Both the position numbers and the translations under genes were made by a program. This document shows positions 26,835-36,093 of a stretch of 64,000 nt of DNA, one piece after another; position 1 is the stretch's first letter; each line of letters opens with the position of its first letter. The notes beneath the pieces were generated by a model that ran no database searches, was not told the DNA's origin, and saw only the letters and a list, made by a program, of their open reading frames with translations. The stretch is from CBDBDZ01 sp965204215 (GTDB lineage: Bacteria; Pseudomonadota; Gammaproteobacteria; Pseudomonadales; GM7GCV1), in the NCBI GenBank assembly GCA_965204215.1, contig CBDBDZ010000014.1:372001-436000 (forward strand), in the 5' to 3' direction.

Positions 26835-29800
26835 ATGATGAATACAAATACTGACAACACCACAAGCCTTTTTCAAGTTGGACAAATTAGATTAGCTGAA
26901 CTATCAGTTTTCAACTGGGGTTCTTTTAATGGTCAACATACAGCGCGCATTGATGCTTATGGCACCCTATTAACTGGCGGCAATGGTTCAGGAAAATCCA
27001 CGTTTATTGATGGTCTAATGGCATTATTGCTTCCCGCAGGCAAAGCAACTTTTAACATTGCTGCTGCTCAGGGTGATCGTTCTGACCGTACGCTAATGTC
27101 TTATATGCGAGGCAGTTATGGTTCAGCCCATGACGGGATTGGAACACGTGTAAAAAGTAAACGTGAAAAATCGGTAGTAACTGCATTAAGAGCATTGTAT
27201 CGCGGTGACGATGGTTCTGAAATCACTCTAGCTGCGATATTTTGGACAACACAAGCCAGCAATGCACTCTCTGATGTTAAGCGTATTTATGCCGTCGCCA
27301 AACGTAACGTACAACTCAAAGAAATACGTGATGCCTTTGGTGACGGCAACGCTAGAGCGTTAAAGCAATGGATGCGCGATGACCAACATATTACCTGTTG
27401 CGATGATAACTTTTCCGATTATCAAGAGCTATATAAGCAATTACTACATATTGAAAATAAAAATGCACCATCACTATTAGCTCGTGCATTAGGGTTAAAA
27501 AAGATCGACGACTTAACCAAACTGATTCGAGAGTTAGTATTAGAACCAAGTTCTGTTAAAGATGATGCTCGAAAAGTAGTCAGCGAATTTAATGACTTAA
27601 TTGCTATTCACAATGAATTGGTCGATGCTCGTGAACGCGCTGACCATTTACAAAAATTACCACAATTGGAAGGTGATATACAACGCGCTCGCCTCGAATT
27701 AGAATCATTAACACTGGAGAAGAATCATCTCTCCATTTATTTTGGTGAAATATCTGCCAATTTATGGACTATAAAGATCGATAGTATTAAAAAACAACTC
27801 AATACAATATTACAAGATATTAAAGACACTGAGCAGCTTGAACAAGATGCCGCCAGTAATGTTGAGCGTTATCATAGTGAGTACCTACAGTTAGGTGGTG
27901 ATAAGATAGAATCATTGAGAAAGGAAGTCGAATACACTAAAAATCAATTAGAACCTGTTATCAATGAATCATCAAAATATCAGATTGACGCCAAAGCACT
28001 AGGCTTGCCAGAACAGCTTACTGAACGTATTTTTAACGACAATTGTGCATCTGTGACTCAGCAGTTGCAGCAAATTCATGCAGAGTTAGAACTATGTCAA
28101 AATCAACTTCTTGAAGCAGGGATAAAACTCAGTGAATCGCAACAACAGATTAAACAAATAACCGATGAAATAGAAGCGATTAAAGTCCGGCCTGACTCTA
28201 ATATTGACATCAAATTTCAACATTTGCGTGACGAACTGGTTGCATCACTACAAATACCTGCTGAACAATTGATTTTTATTGGCGAGCTTATTGATGTACA
28301 AGATCAACAACGAAACTGGCAAGGAACCATTGAACGCGCATTGGGTGGTGTTAGAACCACCCTGCTGGTACCGCAAGCTCACTATACAATGGTTACGCAG
28401 TGGCTCAATGTTCGTCACACTGGCCTACATGTGCGTGTACAAGTGGTTCGCAGTGGTAATAAACAATCATTTACCGAATTTAAAACGACTGGTTTCTTAA
28501 AAAAATTAGTATGGCGCGGACATTCATATCGTGACTGGCTTAAACAACACTTGAATCGGTTTGATTTGGAATGCGTCAGTAGTGTCGATATTCTCAACGC
28601 TACACCTTTTTCGATGACCGAGCAGGGTTTAATACAAATGGAACTGGGCCGATTTGAGAAGAAAGATCAAAGTCGTGTTGATGATAGACGGCGTTGGCAG
28701 TTAGGGTTTTCTAATAAATCACGCTTATCACTACTAAATACTGATAAACAAAAACTAGAAAGCGAGAAAATTGAGTTGGATACGGCAGCCGTGAAAGCAC
28801 GAAAACAATTGGATGCCTGTGGTGCTCGTAAAACATTATTGCAAGGATTTCAACGTTATCAGTGGAATCAAATCAATGCTCCTTATTGGCAGAAAAAAGT
28901 CGATGACATCACTGCTGACTTAAAGCGTCTTGAACAAGCAGGAGGTGATGTACAGCAAGCCAAAGCGCACTGGGAAACATCTAAGCATGAGTTATCCAAC
29001 ATTCAAGCTACAAAAAGCACATTACTACAGCAACAAGGTGCCAATAACAATGAGCTTAAAGTAGCAGAAAATGCCAGAAATACAGCACAAGCCGAAGCAG
29101 AAAAAGGTTTTGAAGGCGATAGCCGAGAATTACTCAAACAGCGCGTTGGGGTAGTATCACTAAATAGTTTGAATAAAATGGCTGAATTATTACAGTCATT
29201 TGAAAAAAAGCTGGAAGACTCGATAGAACGCCAACGCAACAAAAAAAACGGTGCCGAACTAGAAGCTAATGGCATCATGTCGCGCTTTCGGGGTAAAGAA
29301 AAATGGATGTATTTATGTGTTGATTGGCCAACAGGCTTAGAAGGCATGTATGATTTTAACGAACATCTCCATCACCTAAACAATGAAGGGTTGCCGCTAT
29401 TAGTTGAACAATTCAAACAGCGTTTAAACAAACATGCAACGCAATCATTAGCACGTATTAAGACCAAATTAGAATCGGAACATGAAGAAATATTAGAACG
29501 TATTGATACGATCAATAGCGTATTAAGTAAAACTGAATTTAGAGAAGGGTCTCATTTAAAACTAGGTTCCAAAAAAGAAAAGTATGCCCATGTCCAAGAT
29601 TTTGAGCAAAAACTGCGTGGCGTTTTAAGTCAAGTAACTAGTGATGACCACGAACAACGGTTTGCACAGCTATCAGCAGTGGTCGATATACTAGAAAAAG
29701 CCAGCAATAGTATTTCTGCCAATACGTTAGAAAGTTTAAGGCTTCTTGACTCGCGTTATCAATTGTCGTTTTACGCCGAGGAAATTGAACGCTCCAGTGC

Positions 29801-30233
29801 GTGTGTAGTCGATGTTTTGGAGTCATCCAGTGGTAAATCAGGTGGGGAAAAAGAGTCTTTTGCGGGGACTATTGTAGCGGCCAGCCTCGCTTATGTGCTT
29901 ACTCCAGATGGTCATGATAAACCCGTTTATTGCACAGTGTTTTTAGATGAAGCTTTTTCTAATACTGCTGAGACTGTCAGTAGGAGAGTGTTGAAAGTAT
30001 TTAAAGAGTTGAATATTCACATAAATCTCATCACACCTTATAAAAACCTTAATTTAGCACGTGAATCTGCTCGTTCACTACTGATTGCTGAAAGAGACCA
30101 AGACACCCATGAAAGTCATTTTATTGAATTGACATGGGAAGAAATTGATCGTATACGCAACAACAAAAATGCAGAATTACTCGCCGAAGCAGAAACATTA
30201 GGCATGCAAATTCATAACCATTACCGTGACTAA
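26835..30233 (+). CDS. jetC: Wadjet protein JetC (SMC-like ATPase)
   Basis: The protein has 1132 residues. A Walker A motif (GGNGSGKST, residues 48-56) follows an SMC-type N-terminus. Long charged coiled coils flank a central hinge-like region (around GELIDVQDQQRNWQGTIERA). The C-terminal head carries the signature SGGEKES (about residue 1000) and Walker B VFLDEAFSN (about 1036). JetC is the MksB/MukB-like motor that powers DNA loop extrusion in Wadjet. All ATPase motifs are intact. A double ATG marks the start. jetD overlaps the end by 8 bp. Confidence 0.94.
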   Translation: MMNTNTDNTTSLFQVGQIRLAELSVFNWGSFNGQHTARIDAYGTLLTGGNGSGKSTFIDGLMALLLPAGKATFNIAAAQGDRSDRTLMSYMRGSYGSAHDGIGTRVKSKREKSVVTALRALYRGDDGSEITLAAIFWTTQASNALSDVKRIYAVAKRNVQLKEIRDAFGDGNARALKQWMRDDQHITCCDDNFSDYQELYKQLLHIENKNAPSLLARALGLKKIDDLTKLIRELVLEPSSVKDDARKVVSEFNDLIAIHNELVDARERADHLQKLPQLEGDIQRARLELESLTLEKNHLSIYFGEISANLWTIKIDSIKKQLNTILQDIKDTEQLEQDAASNVERYHSEYLQLGGDKIESLRKEVEYTKNQLEPVINESSKYQIDAKALGLPEQLTERIFNDNCASVTQQLQQIHAELELCQNQLLEAGIKLSESQQQIKQITDEIEAIKVRPDSNIDIKFQHLRDELVASLQIPAEQLIFIGELIDVQDQQRNWQGTIERALGGVRTTLLVPQAHYTMVTQWLNVRHTGLHVRVQVVRSGNKQSFTEFKTTGFLKKLVWRGHSYRDWLKQHLNRFDLECVSSVDILNATPFSMTEQGLIQMELGRFEKKDQSRVDDRRRWQLGFSNKSRLSLLNTDKQKLESEKIELDTAAVKARKQLDACGARKTLLQGFQRYQWNQINAPYWQKKVDDITADLKRLEQAGGDVQQAKAHWETSKHELSNIQATKSTLLQQQGANNNELKVAENARNTAQAEAEKGFEGDSRELLKQRVGVVSLNSLNKMAELLQSFEKKLEDSIERQRNKKNGAELEANGIMSRFRGKEKWMYLCVDWPTGLEGMYDFNEHLHHLNNEGLPLLVEQFKQRLNKHATQSLARIKTKLESEHEEILERIDTINSVLSKTEFREGSHLKLGSKKEKYAHVQDFEQKLRGVLSQVTSDDHEQRFAQLSAVVDILEKASNSISANTLESLRLLDSRYQLSFYAEEIERSSACVVDVLESSSGKSGGEKESFAGTIVAASLAYVLTPDGHDKPVYCTVFLDEAFSNTAETVSRRVLKVFKELNIHINLITPYKNLNLARESARSLLIAERDQDTHESHFIELTWEEIDRIRNNKNAELLAEAETLGMQIHNHYRD

Positions 30234-31458
30234 GCAAACATCGAAACAGCACCAGTGGGGACTGTTACCTGAACAAGTTATAATACTATTACAAAAACGT
30301 GAATGGGACAATAGACGCACATTAAAAAGCCGACTCAATGGACAGAAGCCCTTTCCAATCAGTATTGGGTTGAAACCGCCTAAAGGTAATACAGCACTAG
30401 CTGATTTAACGCATTTCCAATGCTTTATTGATAGTTGGAAAAAATGTAAGTATAACCAATACGTACAATGGAAAAGCGTCAACTATCGGCAACTATCCAA
30501 TCAATCAGTACCGACCCATTTAATTATTCCTGACATTGAGACATTAGCCGCATTATTGGGAGATTCGCAATCGCATACATTAAAACAGTGGATTGTAGCT
30601 ATAACACGTTTGCGTACGCTGGCTGACGACAAAAACAATGCTATTCAAAATACCTTATTTAACACCTTAATTGAACATTTAGAATTCATTCATCATTGCT
30701 CACCACAGGACATTGATGCAATCATACAACTTGTACCACAATTATTTAAAAATATGGGTGTTGGCAATTACTTGCGCGCATTACCTGTTATAGGCATCGA
30801 TAGTAAGTTTATCGAAACCAATGAATATTTTATAGAATCAATTACAGATGTATTACATGAGGGTTCAGTAAAAGAATCCGGTGGATTAGTAGCTTGGCTA
30901 AACTGCCATCAAAACCCTTCTAGTTGGCTAATGATTCGACCACTATGCGAGGTAACCCGTGCTAAGCTGGGCAACTTACCTCTACTTAAAATGGATACAG
31001 AGACGCTACAAAAATTTGCACTGCCAGCACAGCGAATTCTGGTCGTCGAAAATATACAATCAGGATTGGCACTACCAACATTAGACAACACAATCGCCGT
31101 TATTGGCGGGGGTAAAAATATTGTATGGATGAATGTGCCCTGGTTGCAATCCAAGCAGGTTGGTTACTGGGGTGATATTGACTCTGAAGGACTAGCCATT
31201 CTTAGTAACGCTCGAAAGGCAATAGCGACTGTACAGCCATTGATGATGGATGAACAGACACTGAAAAGCCATCTTAGTAGAATGGTTGATGAACCAACAT
31301 CGCTGACACAAGAACCTGAGTATTTAACGGCTGAAGAACGCTTGTTGTTTAATAGGTTGCAAAGTCAATATTACCAACATTCGCGACTAGAGCAAGAACG
31401 ATTATCGATTGATTTTATTTATCAACGCCTACAATTATGGACTGATAATACTTACTAG
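30226..31458 (+). CDS. jetD: Wadjet nuclease JetD (DUF3322/DUF2220, Toprim)
   Basis: The 410-residue protein starts with GTG inside the jetC end. The N-terminal part is DUF3322-like and the C-terminal part is a Toprim domain. The expected acidic residues are visible: Glu in ILVVENIQSGLALP and the DxD in YWGDIDSEGLAIL. JetD is the topoisomerase-VI-like nuclease that cleaves plasmids once the JetABC motor has sensed a small circle. With catalytic residues in place in both JetC and JetD, the locus looks functional. Confidence 0.92.
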   Translation: MTKQTSKQHQWGLLPEQVIILLQKREWDNRRTLKSRLNGQKPFPISIGLKPPKGNTALADLTHFQCFIDSWKKCKYNQYVQWKSVNYRQLSNQSVPTHLIIPDIETLAALLGDSQSHTLKQWIVAITRLRTLADDKNNAIQNTLFNTLIEHLEFIHHCSPQDIDAIIQLVPQLFKNMGVGNYLRALPVIGIDSKFIETNEYFIESITDVLHEGSVKESGGLVAWLNCHQNPSSWLMIRPLCEVTRAKLGNLPLLKMDTETLQKFALPAQRILVVENIQSGLALPTLDNTIAVIGGGKNIVWMNVPWLQSKQVGYWGDIDSEGLAILSNARKAIATVQPLMMDEQTLKSHLSRMVDEPTSLTQEPEYLTAEERLLFNRLQSQYYQHSRLEQERLSIDFIYQRLQLWTDNTY

Positions 31459-31547
31459 AAGTTGTCTTCTCACCCGAATTAGAATTCACCGCCGCAAAAG
31501 TGATACAGTTTCATATTCAAATTAATTCTTTTGTGCAACTCTGCTAA

Positions 31548-33127
31548 CCCGCATATTTCATAAACCTACAAATAACTTCGAGTTTAAGGTGAAGTTGGAT
31601 TATCCTGCTTTAATTTAGTTTAAGTTTGTTGAATACGTAGCTTAATATGCTCTTTGCCCGAATTTCAGACATAACTCCCCCTTACCCCCATTGTTTGTTC
31701 TCGTGCCGGGGCAGCACTTTTTACAGTCTTATCCAGGTTTAAGCCGGGCGACAACCAACTCGAAGATATCTTGATAAGGATATGCGCTGGGTAATAGTAA
31801 GCGTATACGCCTGGTATTGGATAAAATAACGGCAGCCACTTTGAGTAATTTAAGGCGTATGGTTCCTACTTGTAATTGGGCAAAAACAGTGCTTTTTAAG
31901 CAGTGATGACGTAGTCGCTCCATCAACACATAAGCCAGTGACGATAACAACAGTCGCCATTGATTAGGCCACCAGTGATGACAACTCGTTCGGTCAGCAA
32001 ACATATCGAGTTGCTGTTCTTTAATATGGTTTTCCATTTCGCCACGAGCACAATAGAGATCCTCATAAATAGCTTGATGTTCGCCCGATAAATTCGTCAC
32101 CACAAATCGCGGGTTCATGCCTTTTCCAGTATGTTCAATTTTAGCGATGACACGGCGTTGACGCGACCATGATTGAGCTGCATACTGGATATGAGTAAAC
32201 CAGCGCAAGGGGTTTCCAGATCGTTCATATTGTTCATTGACCGCATCAATCCAGGGTGACAACATCTCTAGTATTCGGCTATTTTTTGCAATGCCCAGCA
32301 CGTAACCAACATCATGACGCTCACACCAATTCATCATTTGATGCCGACAAAACCCACTATCGCCACGTATAATGATTCTGACATTAGGCCACTGTTTACG
32401 CAACCGTTTTACCAACAAACTGAGAATCGCCCAACTGTGCTTCGCGCCATCGATATTACTGGGTCGAAGATAGCTGACCAACAGTTGTTCACCGCAGAAT
32501 ACATACAAGGGTAAAAAACAATAATGCCGATAATAACCATTGTAAGAGCGACCTTCTTGCGTACCATGGACGCGATCATCAGTGGCATCGAAGTCGAGAA
32601 TTAATTCCTCTGGGGCACTATCAAACGAATCAATAAATAGGTTCAACAATACGTCATGAATGGCAATGTTTGATTGCGCAGTAAATGATTGTTCTAATCG
32701 ACACAATGTCGACTGGCTTCCCAGTACTTGATCAGCTTCCGTTGCCGTTTGTAATGCCTTATCGTGTCGCAAGGTCTCGTGATCGTTAAGGTCTTCGTAA
32801 CCCATGCATAAGCTATACAAGCGTTGACGAATCAAACTCTGCAGTGAATGTTTCACATAACTGCTGTGCCGGGTATCGGGAAATACCGATGCCACTTGCT
32901 TGCTTAGACATAAGTGTTTATCAAGCTCTCTGAGCAATAAAACACCAGCATCGCTGGTCATATCGCCACCACTAAATTGAGTTTCGATTTGACGGCGATT
33001 TAAAGGTGAAAAGTAAGTAGAAGTTGAGGTATAATCTGTCATCGGTGCTTGGCTTATAATTTTGACTTAACACATTGAATTATAACGCATTAAACAAGCA
33101 CCGTACTTTTTTTATGAAATATGCGGG
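31548..33127 (-). mobile_element. IS1380-family element
   Basis: The 1580-bp element is bounded by 17-bp perfect inverted repeats (cccgcatatttcataaa at the left, its complement at the right) and has one transposase gene. I cannot find a clear 4-5 bp target duplication: the flanks read gctaa and ctagt. The right end abuts the broken acyltransferase gene. An IS-adjacent deletion would explain both. The 89 bases between jetD and the left end hold no gene I can support. Confidence 0.85.
31729..33042 (-). CDS. IS1380-family transposase
   Basis: This 437-residue DDE transposase has LILDFDATDDRVHG (first Asp region), IIRGDSGFCRHQMMNWCE (second Asp) and the C-terminal YCARGEMENHIKEQQ (Glu region). 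The N-terminal block with GGDMTSDAGVLLLRELD is also typical of IS1380. It has normal length with no internal stop, so it is probably active. Confidence 0.92.
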   Translation of the reverse strand: MTDYTSTSTYFSPLNRRQIETQFSGGDMTSDAGVLLLRELDKHLCLSKQVASVFPDTRHSSYVKHSLQSLIRQRLYSLCMGYEDLNDHETLRHDKALQTATEADQVLGSQSTLCRLEQSFTAQSNIAIHDVLLNLFIDSFDSAPEELILDFDATDDRVHGTQEGRSYNGYYRHYCFLPLYVFCGEQLLVSYLRPSNIDGAKHSWAILSLLVKRLRKQWPNVRIIIRGDSGFCRHQMMNWCERHDVGYVLGIAKNSRILEMLSPWIDAVNEQYERSGNPLRWFTHIQYAAQSWSRQRRVIAKIEHTGKGMNPRFVVTNLSGEHQAIYEDLYCARGEMENHIKEQQLDMFADRTSCHHWWPNQWRLLLSSLAYVLMERLRHHCLKSTVFAQLQVGTIRLKLLKVAAVILSNTRRIRLLLPSAYPYQDIFELVVARLKPG

Positions 33128-33611
33128 CTAGTGAACTTGCATTTAATGAATGTCTTCAAAAGACATGCCCTAATATTAATGTAATTAGATTTGATTCAGA
33201 TATAGGAAAACAGCTATTTATACAGTTAAGAAAAAAAATATAGTCGTAATGATGAGTGACGTAGAAGCTAGGGTAGAAGGCAGAACAAGTATGCAATTTT
33301 TGAATAAAAAATGCCACATACAAAATGGTCCGATTAAATTAGCTGTAGCGACAAAAGCAATCATAGCCCCAGTGATTAATTATAAAGACGCTACGGGGAA
33401 CAATGTTATAAAAATAGAAGAACCTATACTACCTGATAAAATGGATACAGAGACAACAAATCAAACAATAGATAGAGTTACAATAAATTATTTTAGAAAC
33501 GTAGAAAAATGGATTAAGAACTATCCTGATCAAGTACATTTATGGCCAGATATATGTAGTACTTTAACTCGAGATAAAGATGACAAGATCAAGCATCAAT
33601 TTGAATATTAA
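33128..33611 (+). pseudogene. Truncated, frameshifted LpxL/HtrB-like acyltransferase fragment
   Basis: Two frames join into one product. The first runs from the IS1380 edge (SELAFNECLQKTCPNINVIRF) to a TAG at 33241-33243. The second runs from 33249 to 33611. One extra A in the run of eight A residues at 33232-33239 would fuse them as LRKKNIVVMMSDVEAR. The second frame matches the C-terminal half of lipid-A-type (LABLAT) acyltransferases: NGPIKLAVATKAIIAPVINY, and the closing NYPDQVHLWPDI corresponding to the RRHPEQWLW region. The catalytic HxxxxD half is missing, removed at the IS1380 junction. It is a remnant; the family call rests on the C-terminal pattern only. Confidence 0.7.
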
Positions 33612-35541
33612 GCAAATAACATGGATAATCACAGCTGTTTTTTTGACAAGCTGTACAAGTCTACCTAAACATCAATCATTATCGGACATAGAGAGTAAAG
33701 ATTTAATACCTATAAGATCATATGTGGCAAATCTAAAGTATAGTGGTGAGTTTCAAATCAGCCCTGATGGCACTAAAATATCCTATAAGGCTGTAGAGCA
33801 TTTAAAAACTAAAATTTTTATAAAAGATTTAATTAATAAAAAAATAATTAAAATTCCACAACAATCAAATATATCACAATACACTTGGGTTTCTGATTCA
33901 GAATCAATAGTGCATTTGGTTCCAAATCCTCAAAATTCTCAATATTATCGCTTAGCATTGAGGGGAATCCAAGACACTTCGTCCTTAATTTTGGCTCCTA
34001 AGCTGAATGAAAAATACTCTTTATACTATAGTCACGCTATTTTAGATTCAAAGTTTGATATTGTTGTAAAAATTCTAGACAAGAATAATAAGAATCCTAT
34101 CTACTATAGATTAAATTATAAAACATCTCATTTTACCCGACTTACATCACTAGATGATAATATAGAAGATTGGTTTATAACTAAAAAAGGTAAAGTGGTA
34201 GGTAGAGTCAGATTAGACAAAAATAAAAAAATAATTGAATTATTGGAAAACGGGGATTATGTGACTGTAATGTCATGCGATAAAACAGACACTATAAAGT
34301 ATTTTAATAATACTGAGGAATATATAAGTTTATTAACGAATTGTGGTACGGATAAAATAATACTTCAGAATGTTTTCAAAATAAATCAACAGACAGTACC
34401 TCTTGAAATGCCAGAAAAGGTAGACATTTCCCAAGCAATTCCAAATTATAATAATGGTGGAGTACTATTTGCTATTTATCATAGCAAAGGCACTAAAATT
34501 GATATTTATGATAGCCATTTCCAGTTTATTAAAGATTTTTTTGAAAATAATTATAAGACAACTTTTGTGGTTAGTTATGATCGTTTGCAAAATAAGTTTA
34601 TTTTTAGAAGCAGTGATTTAACTGGTAATAAATATTTTCTTGTCAATATTAGTAAAGGGACTATTAAAACTATTAAAGAGTCAGATTTTTCACAATATAA
34701 AAAATTTAATGTTAAATATCATCAAATTGAAATCCCTACGAAAAAAGGAGGTATAGTATATGGTTATTTAGCACGTCCAGATTATACTAGTTTTAATAAT
34801 GCTCCAACGATTATTTATTTGCATGGTGGGCCAGAAACGAGAGGGTATAATGATTTTAATCGTGATATAAGCTTTTTAACAAATAGAGGGTATACAGTAC
34901 TCAATTTGAATTATTTTGGTTCAACTGGCTATGGAAAGTTATATTTAAAGAAACCTTATAAACAACCTGAGATTATTTTAGATAATATTGACGAAGCAAT
35001 TACATGGTTAATAAATGAAAGAGTAGCTGACCCTAACAATATTGCAATTATGGGTGGAAGTTATGGAGGTTACTTATCTTTATTATCAACTTATTATGAT
35101 GATAGAATAAAATGTACTATTGCAATTAATAGTTTAGTGAATTTAGAAAAGACTGCTTTAGATTTTCTACAAATTTATGGTGAAGAGAGATATCAAAATC
35201 TGTTTATGAATAAGTACTATGGAAGTCCTTTAGAAATAAAGCAAAATTATTCGAAAAACCTATCTCCTTATGAACTATCATTTGAAAATAGTAATATATT
35301 GTTAATTCATAGCAAGTATGATCAATTAATACCGTTAAATCATGCTAAAGAGTTTTATAAAAAATTTAAGGACAGTAATGATATGAAATTCTTAGTATTA
35401 ACAAAATCAGGTCATTCTATTCAAACTTGGTCGAGTAATTTAAGAATATTCTCTGCTATAGAGAGTTATTTGAGTACTTGTCTAGGCGGTGCTGTTAAAG
35501 GCTATGATTACTTTAATTTATTTAAAATTTTTGATTTTTAG
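33580..35541 (+). CDS. S9-family (prolyl-oligopeptidase-like) serine peptidase, lipoprotein
   Basis: The 653-residue protein has a lipoprotein signal with lipobox LTSC at Cys25. An N-terminal half with beta-propeller-like repeats (residues 60-370) precedes an alpha/beta-hydrolase domain. The catalytic triad is visible: Ser in GGSYGGYLSLL (about 493), Asp in HSKYDQLIPL (about 580) and His in SGHSIQTW (about 611). LHGGPETRG supplies the oxyanion region. It probably cleaves short or modified peptides at the envelope. The start lies 32 bp inside the acyltransferase remnant, so the two were once an operon. It is very AT-rich, unlike the core genes, which suggests transfer. Some S9 lipoproteins are lasso-peptide isopeptidases, but no lasso precursor is seen. 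Confidence 0.88.
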   Translation: MTRSSINLNIKQITWIITAVFLTSCTSLPKHQSLSDIESKDLIPIRSYVANLKYSGEFQISPDGTKISYKAVEHLKTKIFIKDLINKKIIKIPQQSNISQYTWVSDSESIVHLVPNPQNSQYYRLALRGIQDTSSLILAPKLNEKYSLYYSHAILDSKFDIVVKILDKNNKNPIYYRLNYKTSHFTRLTSLDDNIEDWFITKKGKVVGRVRLDKNKKIIELLENGDYVTVMSCDKTDTIKYFNNTEEYISLLTNCGTDKIILQNVFKINQQTVPLEMPEKVDISQAIPNYNNGGVLFAIYHSKGTKIDIYDSHFQFIKDFFENNYKTTFVVSYDRLQNKFIFRSSDLTGNKYFLVNISKGTIKTIKESDFSQYKKFNVKYHQIEIPTKKGGIVYGYLARPDYTSFNNAPTIIYLHGGPETRGYNDFNRDISFLTNRGYTVLNLNYFGSTGYGKLYLKKPYKQPEIILDNIDEAITWLINERVADPNNIAIMGGSYGGYLSLLSTYYDDRIKCTIAINSLVNLEKTALDFLQIYGEERYQNLFMNKYYGSPLEIKQNYSKNLSPYELSFENSNILLIHSKYDQLIPLNHAKEFYKKFKDSNDMKFLVLTKSGHSIQTWSSNLRIFSAIESYLSTCLGGAVKGYDYFNLFKIFDF

Positions 35542-35556
35542 TATTAAGAGTTGATA

Positions 35557-35754
35557 ATGCATTATAAACCATTAGTTCAAATATTAGTTACCTTATTTCT
35601 ATCTTTTTATCTTTGTGCATGCTCTATTGGAACAAAGGAAGCTGCTGACGCTACAGCTCTGACTTTAATCACTTTGTTTGGTGAGAACGAGTTCGAAAAT
35701 TGTATTGAACAAAGAAGGGTTGATTGTGAACGACGCCCTCCAAATTATGAATAA
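35557..35754 (+). CDS. Small lipoprotein, function unknown
   Basis: This 65-residue protein starts at the ATG, with AAGAG upstream; a TTG six bases earlier is less likely. A hydrophobic signal ends in the lipobox LCAC, followed by a short polar tail with two Cys (NCIEQRRVDCERRP). It lies 15 bp behind the S9 peptidase on the same strand and overlaps the next gene by 8 bp, so the genes were probably co-transcribed. I know no family. Confidence 0.55.
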   Translation: MHYKPLVQILVTLFLSFYLCACSIGTKEAADATALTLITLFGENEFENCIEQRRVDCERRPPNYE

Positions 35755-35983
35755 TGGAAGACATTTATATTCCATAGTAAAACTCATATTACTTGGGTTG
35801 CTATTAATTACGATTACTGGTTATTCTCAAGATAAGAGAATTATTGAAGAAATAAAAGTGGACCCCATTGGTTGGACAGAAATTTTGAAATTTAAGAAAT
35901 ATTTTGCGACAATAACCGCATCCAGATCATTCAGACTGATTTCTGCCATAAATTCAGAAATATGGCTGGGTGTAAAGAACTGA
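35747..35983 (+). pseudogene. Small secreted or membrane protein with lost 3' end
   Basis: The frame starts at an ATG overlapping the lipoprotein stop (ATGAATAA). It has one hydrophobic signal/anchor segment (IVKLILLGLLLITITGY), then a short polar stretch. From about residue 53 it reads through an antisense remnant of a DNA methylase gene, so its original 3' end is gone and the last 26 residues are not native. I do not recognise the family. Confidence 0.45.
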
Positions 35984-36048
35984 CCGGCACGTTTATTGCC
36001 AATTTCAAGATCGGTGAACAGCTCCCGACTTCGACACTTTTTTTCGTA
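35902..36048 (-). pseudogene. Remnant of an N6-adenine DNA methyltransferase gene
   Basis: On the minus strand an open stretch of about 45 codons reads RSRELFTDLEIGNKRAGQFF followed by TPSHISEFMAEISL. GQFFTPxxIxxFMA is the entry motif of class-I N6-adenine DNA methylases common on plasmids and integrative elements. Neither end continues as methylase; one end abuts the small secreted gene and the other the IS1634 flank. It is a scrap left by deletion. Confidence 0.7.
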
Positions 36049-36093
36049 AGTGATTGATTTTAAAAGAGTCCCAATTTTAGTTAGGCACTACAA

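Noticed and set aside
31541..33132. A target duplication for the IS1380 element
   Set aside because: Only cta is shared near both ends and at different offsets; not accepted as a duplication.
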